From contig JBKPSR010000148.1 in the NCBI GenBank assembly GCA_046735115.1, positions 1 through 34,833 on the forward strand: a stretch of 34,833 nucleotides of DNA. Reading direction: 5' to 3'. Below the pieces are notes generated by a model. The model was not told where the DNA came from, ran no database searches, and was given only the letters and a program-made list of their open reading frames with translations. This document shows, piece by piece, positions 31,079 through 34,833 of this stretch (the stretch's first letter is position 1; each line of letters starts with the position of its first letter). Position numbers and translations under genes: made by a program. The stretch comes from JACVRW01 sp046735115. GTDB taxonomy: Bacteria > Actinomycetota > Thermoleophilia > Solirubrobacterales > Thermoleophilaceae.

Positions 31079-31768
31079 ATGGACAGCTTTTTCGACGACA
31101 TCAGCCGCGCTTACCAGGTCAACATCGAAGCGGCCGGCAAGGAGATCCACTTCCTGATCCTTGTGGCCTTCACCGTCACGTTCGGTTTCATCCGCACGAG
31201 CGCCCACTTGATCCGGGCCCAGGTGCGGTGGTGGCCCGGCAATGTCAAGACCAAGGGGGGGACCCATATCCATCACCTGGTGTGGGGGATCCTGCTCGTC
31301 CTGACGACGGGCTACCTCGGCCTCGCCGTGCACATGGGCAGCCCGTGGCTGGAGCTCACAGCCATCTGCTTCGGCATCGGGATGGGCCTGACGCTCGACG
31401 AGTTCGCGCTCTGGCTGAACCTCGAGGACGTCTACTGGTCGAGCAAGGGCCGCCAATCGATTGATGCGGTGGTCATCGCCGCCTCGCTGCTCGGCATCTC
31501 GCTGCTCGGCCTGTCGTTCTGGATCGACGTCTACGAAGCCTTCCTGTTGCTTCTGGGGGTGGGTGGCGAGGAGTTCACCGGAAGCGAGAGCGCGGTGTAC
31601 CTGGTGCCGTGGCAGCTACTCGGAGTTGCGCTCGGAATCTTCTGCCTCATAAGAGGCAGGCGCATGGTCGGCATCGTCGGGCTGTTCATCCCGCTGGTCG
31701 CGGTGATCGGCGTGGTGGGGCTCGCGACGGGTCGCTCAGAGACACGAGAGTCAAGTGTCACAAAGTAG
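31079..31768 (+). CDS. Integral membrane protein of unknown function
   Basis: A 229-residue protein that I do not recognise. After an acidic N-terminus (MDSFFDDISRAYQ) there are about five or six helices: IHFLILVAFTVTFGFI, LVWGILLVLTTGYLGL, a third around LTAICFGIGMGLTL, VVIAASLLGISLLGLSFWI, LVPWQLLGVALGIFCLI and GLFIPLVAVIGVVGLA. Distinct motifs are GTHIHHLVWG between helices 1 and 2 and LDEFALWLNLEDVYW after helix 3; the His/Asp/Glu cluster could bind metal or act in catalysis at the membrane face. ATG 31079 is the start, 12 nt after GGAGG. It is upstream of the ATP synthase operon and divergent from the glycosidase gene. Confidence 0.6.
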   Translation: MDSFFDDISRAYQVNIEAAGKEIHFLILVAFTVTFGFIRTSAHLIRAQVRWWPGNVKTKGGTHIHHLVWGILLVLTTGYLGLAVHMGSPWLELTAICFGIGMGLTLDEFALWLNLEDVYWSSKGRQSIDAVVIAASLLGISLLGLSFWIDVYEAFLLLLGVGGEEFTGSESAVYLVPWQLLGVALGIFCLIRGRRMVGIVGLFIPLVAVIGVVGLATGRSETRESSVTK

Positions 31769-31795
31769 TCACAAAGTCCTCGAAACATGTACCCT
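31757..31795 (+). promoter_or_regulatory. Candidate ATP synthase operon promoter with direct repeats
   Basis: GTCACAAAGT occurs at 31757-31766 and 31768-31777, an 11-bp period that places both copies on one face of the helix. TACCCT (31790-31795) is a -10-like box; a -35 would fall on the second repeat. The first copy overlaps the end of the upstream gene. Confidence 0.45.
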
Positions 31796-31847
31796 TCGAC
31801 GCCCGGGTAGAGAGCACTCAAGCGCCGGCCGCCCCATCGCTCTCCCT

Positions 31848-31852
31848 GGAGA
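31848..31852 (+). promoter_or_regulatory. Ribosome-binding site that fixes the TTG start of the atpI-like gene
   Basis: GGAGA precedes TTG 31857 by 4 nt. The alternative ATG at 31893 has no such site. Confidence 0.55.
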
Positions 31853-31856
31853 ACTC

Positions 31857-32255
31857 TTGACGACGCACGCTTTGAAAGCATCCGATACCCCCATGCCTCT
31901 GCGCATGTTGCGGTATCTCGACTTCGCGGTCCTCATCCTGGCGCTGCCGATCTTCGTCGCGGCCAATCTGCCCCTGCTCGGCTGGGCCGGCGCCGCGGCG
32001 GGCTGGACGCTTCAGCGGGTGATCCAGCACGCGATCGAGAAGCGCGCCCGCGAGTCGGATGACCCGCGCACCGTCGCCGGCCTGCTCACCGGAAGCATGA
32101 TCGCGCGCGGCTGGATCGTGGCCGGCTCGATCTTCATCGTCGGGCTCTCCGAGCGCGAGGCCGGCCTCGCCGCGGCGATCCTCGCGATCACGCTCTTCAC
32201 CTTCTACTTCACGAGCCAGATGCTCACGCGGCCCTTCGAGGAGCGGAAGCCGTGA
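31857..32255 (+). CDS. AtpI-like membrane protein (ATP synthase accessory)
   Basis: A 132-residue protein with about four hydrophobic segments (FAVLILALPIFVAANLPLL, GWAGAAAGWTLQRVI, the MIARGWIVAGSIFIVGL region, and AAAILAITLFTFYFTSQML). It has no catalytic motif. Its position as the first gene of the ATP synthase operon, with its stop overlapping atpB by 4 nt, is where atpI is found; AtpI-type proteins assist c-ring assembly. Sequence similarity to classical AtpI is not obvious by eye, so this rests largely on position and topology. TTG 31857 is chosen over ATG 31893 because of GGAGA upstream. Confidence 0.65.
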   Translation: MTTHALKASDTPMPLRMLRYLDFAVLILALPIFVAANLPLLGWAGAAAGWTLQRVIQHAIEKRARESDDPRTVAGLLTGSMIARGWIVAGSIFIVGLSEREAGLAAAILAITLFTFYFTSQMLTRPFEERKP

Positions 32256-33148
32256 GCCGCAAGGCGAAGATCGGGATCGGCGTCGCCGCCTACCTGGGCA
32301 TCGCGATCCTGCTCTACGCCGTCTTCGGCAGCGAGGGCAAGAACGAGGAATTCAAGCCGCAGGACGAGTTCAAGCTGCACGACTGGATCCCGATTCACAT
32401 CGGCGGCCTCAACCTGTCGATCAACAGGGCCGTCCTCTACCTGTGGTTGGCCTGCATCCTCACCGCGACGGTGATGATCTACATCGCGAGGCGCATGCAG
32501 GACCGCCCCAACCGCGTTCAGACCATCGTCGAGGGCGCCTACGACCTGACCTACACCCAGATCTCCAAGGGCAACATGCCCGGCGGGACCGCGGCGAAGT
32601 ACTTCCCGTTCGTGGCCACGCTGTTCTTCTTCATCTGGTTCTCGAACATGCTCGGCTACATACCGCTGCCGACCTCGCACGAGAAGATCGACATCTTCGG
32701 GATCGGCTTCCCCGCCTTCGCTCTCTACGCGGCCACCGCGAACCTGTCGGTCCCGCTGGTGCTCACGCTCACCGTCTTCACGCTCTACCAGGTGGAGGGC
32801 ATCCGCAGGCACGGGCTCATCAAGTACCTCAAGGGCTGGCTGCCGGCGGGCGTGAGCGGCGGCGCCGCGATCCCGATCTTCATCATCGAGGTGATCTCGC
32901 AGTTCGTCCGGATCATCTCGCTCTCCGTCCGACTGTTCGCGAACATCCTCGCCGGCCACCTCTTGATCCTGTTCATGGGCGGCGGGCTCGCGGTGCTCCT
33001 CGGGCTCGCCGCGCTCGGCTGGATCACGCTCCCGATCGCGATCGCGTTCTACATCTTCGAGGTGGGGTTGGTGGCAACGCTTCAGGCCTTCATCTTCGCC
33101 ACGCTCACGTCCATCTACTTCGGCGAGGCGAGCGCCGGAGGCCACTAA
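32252..33148 (+). CDS. atpB: ATP synthase F0 subunit a
   Basis: A 298-residue membrane protein. The essential Arg of the proton half-channel is in ISLSVRLFANILAGHLL, followed by the last helices with FYIFEVGLVATLQAFIFATLTSIYF (quoted in part), the conserved Glu and Gln region. Five to six helices, with an N-terminal extension after the first one (FGSEGKNEEFKPQDEF). With the c-ring it forms the proton path of F0. The start is GTG 32252, overlapping the previous stop (GTGA). Confidence 0.95.
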   Translation: MSRKAKIGIGVAAYLGIAILLYAVFGSEGKNEEFKPQDEFKLHDWIPIHIGGLNLSINRAVLYLWLACILTATVMIYIARRMQDRPNRVQTIVEGAYDLTYTQISKGNMPGGTAAKYFPFVATLFFFIWFSNMLGYIPLPTSHEKIDIFGIGFPAFALYAATANLSVPLVLTLTVFTLYQVEGIRRHGLIKYLKGWLPAGVSGGAAIPIFIIEVISQFVRIISLSVRLFANILAGHLLILFMGGGLAVLLGLAALGWITLPIAIAFYIFEVGLVATLQAFIFATLTSIYFGEASAGGH

Positions 33149-33157
33149 GGAGGACCC

Positions 33158-33424
33158 ATGGACCTGTCAGTCCTGATTCCCATCGCACAGGCGGCCGACC
33201 CCACGGACGGCCTCAAGGCGGTCGCGCTCGGCGTCGGCGCCGGGCTCGGCACGATCGGCCCAGGCATTGGCGTCGGCTACATCTTCGGCAAGGTGATCGA
33301 GTCGGTTACCCGTCAGCCCGAGATGCGCGAGGAGATCACGAGCATCCAGTGGCTCGGGTTCGCGCTCACCGAGGCGATCGTCTTCTACGCGTTCATCTTC
33401 GGCCTGATCGCGTTCTTCCTCTAG
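33158..33424 (+). CDS. atpE: ATP synthase F0 subunit c
   Basis: An 88-residue two-helix proteolipid. The first helix has the packing motif GVGAGLG (25-31), the polar loop is RQP (52-54), and the proton-carrying carboxylate is Glu72 in FALTEAIVFYAF. Ala after the Glu, without the Gln and Ser/Thr of sodium-type rings, argues for proton use. The N-terminus has an extra hydrophobic stretch (LSVLIPIAQAAD) that may be a short leader. AAGGAGG lies just upstream of ATG 33158. Confidence 0.96.
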   Translation: MDLSVLIPIAQAADPTDGLKAVALGVGAGLGTIGPGIGVGYIFGKVIESVTRQPEMREEITSIQWLGFALTEAIVFYAFIFGLIAFFL

Positions 33425-33427
33425 GCC

Positions 33428-33988
33428 ATGACGGCTCTGCTCGCAGCGTCGGACAGTGGAGGCGGCAACTTCCTCGTCAGCCCCGAGCTGGGGCTGATGA
33501 TCTGGGCGCTGCTCGCCTTCGGCATCACGCTCTTCCTGCTGAACAAGCTCGCGTTCCCGCGCATCGCCGAGGCGCTCGATCGGCGTCGCACGGCGATCGA
33601 GGAGTCGATCGAGGCCGCGAACCGGGCCAAGCAGGAGGCCGACGAGCTGCTCGAGGAGTACCGCGCACGGCTGCGCGAGGCGCGCGAGCAGGCGGAGGAC
33701 ATCGTCGTGCGTGCGCGCAGGGCGGCGGAGACGCTGGCCGACGAGACGAAGGCCGAGGCCTCGAAGCAGCGCGAGGAGCTGCTTGCCGCGGCGCGCCGGG
33801 ACATCGAACACGAGACCCGTCGCGCGCTTGACGACCTCCGCAAGGAGGTCGCGGACCTGACCGTGATGGCGACGGAGAAGATCACGCGCAAGTCGCTCAC
33901 CGAGCAGGACCACCGCCGCCTGATCGAGGAGGCGCTGGCGGAGGTCGACTTCGAGGAGCTCGCGCCGTCGAAGGGGAACGGGCGCTAG
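33428..33988 (+). CDS. atpF: ATP synthase F0 subunit b
   Basis: A 186-residue protein with one N-terminal helix (LGLMIWALLAFGITLFLL) followed by a long charged coiled coil (about residues 45-165) rich in Arg, Glu and Ala, the peripheral stalk. KLAFPRIAEALDRRRTAIEES is the family's junction sequence. ATG 33428 lies 3 bp after the atpE stop. Confidence 0.94.
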   Translation: MTALLAASDSGGGNFLVSPELGLMIWALLAFGITLFLLNKLAFPRIAEALDRRRTAIEESIEAANRAKQEADELLEEYRARLREAREQAEDIVVRARRAAETLADETKAEASKQREELLAAARRDIEHETRRALDDLRKEVADLTVMATEKITRKSLTEQDHRRLIEEALAEVDFEELAPSKGNGR

Positions 33989-33991
33989 CGC

Positions 33992-34525
33992 ATGGAGGAG
34001 ATCGCCGAGGTGTACGCCCGCTCGCTGTTCGATGTCGCGAAGGAGCACGACGTGCTCGACCGCATCCACGACGAGCTGGGCGAGTTCGCCGAGGCGCTCG
34101 AGAGCGACCGCACCCTGCAGGTCTTCCTGTTCTCGCCCTACTTCTCGTCCGAGGAGAAGCGCGAGGGCGTCGGCAGGATCGTGAGCGACGCGGACGAGCG
34201 GATGGTCAACTTCCTCCAGCTGCTCGCGGAGCGCCACCGCATGCCGGTCCTGTTCCGCATCCGGCGCGAGTTCGACGCCCTCTGGGCCGACGAGCACAAG
34301 CTGCTGCCCGTGACCGTCACGAGCGCCGTCGAGCTGGACGAGGGCCTGACGGAGGAGATCGGCAAGCGCATCGAGGAGCAGACCGGCCGCACGGTCGAGC
34401 TGTCGGCGACCGTCGACCCGGACGTGCTCGGGGGTTTGATGGTCAGAGTCGGGAACATGGTGCTCGACGACACGGTCCGCAACAAACTTGAACGGCTACG
34501 CAAGCAGGTGGCCCGGGCCACCTAA
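33992..34525 (+). CDS. atpH: ATP synthase F1 subunit delta
   Basis: A 177-residue soluble protein. The N-terminal helical bundle opens EEIAEVYARSLFDVAKEHDV, and the C-terminal part has VTVTSAVELDEGLTEEIGKRIE and DPDVLGGLMVRVGNMVLDDTVRNKLERLR (quoted in part), the family signature. It joins the b stalk to the top of F1. ATG 33992 lies 3 bp after the atpF stop. Confidence 0.95.
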   Translation: MEEIAEVYARSLFDVAKEHDVLDRIHDELGEFAEALESDRTLQVFLFSPYFSSEEKREGVGRIVSDADERMVNFLQLLAERHRMPVLFRIRREFDALWADEHKLLPVTVTSAVELDEGLTEEIGKRIEEQTGRTVELSATVDPDVLGGLMVRVGNMVLDDTVRNKLERLRKQVARAT

Positions 34526-34537
34526 GGAGAGTTTCGA

Positions 34538-34833
34538 GTGCAGATCAAGCCAGACGAGATCACGAGCATCCTCAAGAGCCGCATAGAGGGCCTCGAGGAC
34601 GGCGGCGCCGACCTCTCCGAGGTGGGCACGGTGCTGTCGGTGGCGGACGGCATCTCACGCGTCCACGGGCTCGACAACGTCATGTCGATGGAGCTGCTGG
34701 AGCTGCCGCACGACGTGACCGGGCTCGCGCTGAACCTCGAGTCCGACAACGTCGGCGCGGTGCTGTTCGGCCCGTGGGACGAGATCGAGGAGGGCGACCA
34801 GGTCAAGCGGACCGGGCGCCTGCTCGAGGTGCC
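34538..34833 (+). CDS. atpA: ATP synthase F1 subunit alpha, cut by the window end
   Basis: The first 98 codons of the alpha subunit. IKPDEITSILKSRIEG, VGTVLSVADGISRVHGLDNV and MSMELLELPHDVTGLALNLE (the beta-barrel N-terminal domain) are clear. The nucleotide-binding core lies beyond the window. The start is GTG 34538 with AAGGAG at 34524-34529. No ATG is available in the conserved region. Confidence 0.95.
   Translation, partial: MQIKPDEITSILKSRIEGLEDGGADLSEVGTVLSVADGISRVHGLDNVMSMELLELPHDVTGLALNLESDNVGAVLFGPWDEIEEGDQVKRTGRLLEV

Noticed and set aside
33158..33424. Sodium-specific c-ring
   Set aside because: The Gln and the Ser/Thr next to the ion-binding Glu that mark sodium rings are absent (Glu72 is followed by Ala).
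1..34833. CRISPR arrays, insertion sequences, tRNA or rRNA genes, attachment sites
   Set aside because: No regularly spaced repeats, transposase or integrase motifs, or recognisable tRNA/rRNA sequence were found on either strand by eye. A tRNA or Rfam scan would be needed to be certain.

Overview
The window is high-GC bacterial DNA, densely packed, with no intergenic gap above about 170 bp, many 4-nt stop/start overlaps, frequent GTG and TTG starts, and no mobile element, CRISPR array or RNA gene that I can see. The gene order rpmE / DUF1385 / prfA / prmC / sua5 / glyA followed by an F-type ATP synthase operon, a sortase-type LPxTG protein and an acyl-CoA/ETF electron-transfer cluster suggest an actinobacterium. 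The class Thermoleophilia (Solirubrobacterales-like) is my best guess. That placement rests on gene order and style, not on a marker-gene comparison.

Left part (1-8.1 kb): the tail of a cell-wall-anchored cupredoxin; a stand-alone cobalamin-binding domain of the methylmalonyl-CoA mutase type; a divergent MarR regulator / DHA2 efflux pump pair with a well-formed promoter and operator; an etfB-etfA-ETF:quinone oxidoreductase operon that feeds electrons from acyl-CoA dehydrogenation into the quinone pool; a large 85-bp palindrome; and gpsA.

Middle (8.2-18.1 kb): rpmE with a terminator, a secreted CARDB-like protein, DUF1385, a short-chain reductase, prfA-prmC-sua5 with overlapping ends, a TetR/metallo-beta-lactamase pair divergent from glyA, and fetA-fetB (iron-export-type ABC transporter), whose first gene continues in the glyA frame directly after the glyA stop.

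Surface-glycan region (18.1-25.4 kb): a four-gene minus-strand operon (UDP-HexNAc 6-dehydrogenase, two NAD-dependent epimerases, and a TIM-barrel isomerase fused to a CapD/FlaA1-like dehydratase) divergent from a WecA/TagO-type polyprenyl-phosphate sugar-phosphate transferase, with a DUF354 glycosyltransferase-like gene converging on the latter. Together these look like a pathway making and mounting an amino-sugar uronate-containing glycan. The fusion protein and an epimerase lacking the YxxxK tyrosine make it the most novel-looking system in the window.

Right part (25.4-34.8 kb): a radical SAM protein with a LexA-type SOS box at its start, YjbQ, two tandem GGDEF/HD-GYP proteins with complete synthesis and hydrolysis motifs, a secreted GH26-like glycosidase, an unknown membrane protein, and the start of the ATP synthase operon (atpI-like, atpB, atpE, atpF, atpH, partial atpA).

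A recurring signal runs through the window: many first-in-operon genes have a TANNNT hexamer 7-10 nt before the start codon, which fits leaderless or nearly leaderless transcripts. Two genes, gpsA and fetA, have no ATG/GTG/TTG where the protein must begin and instead carry ATC.
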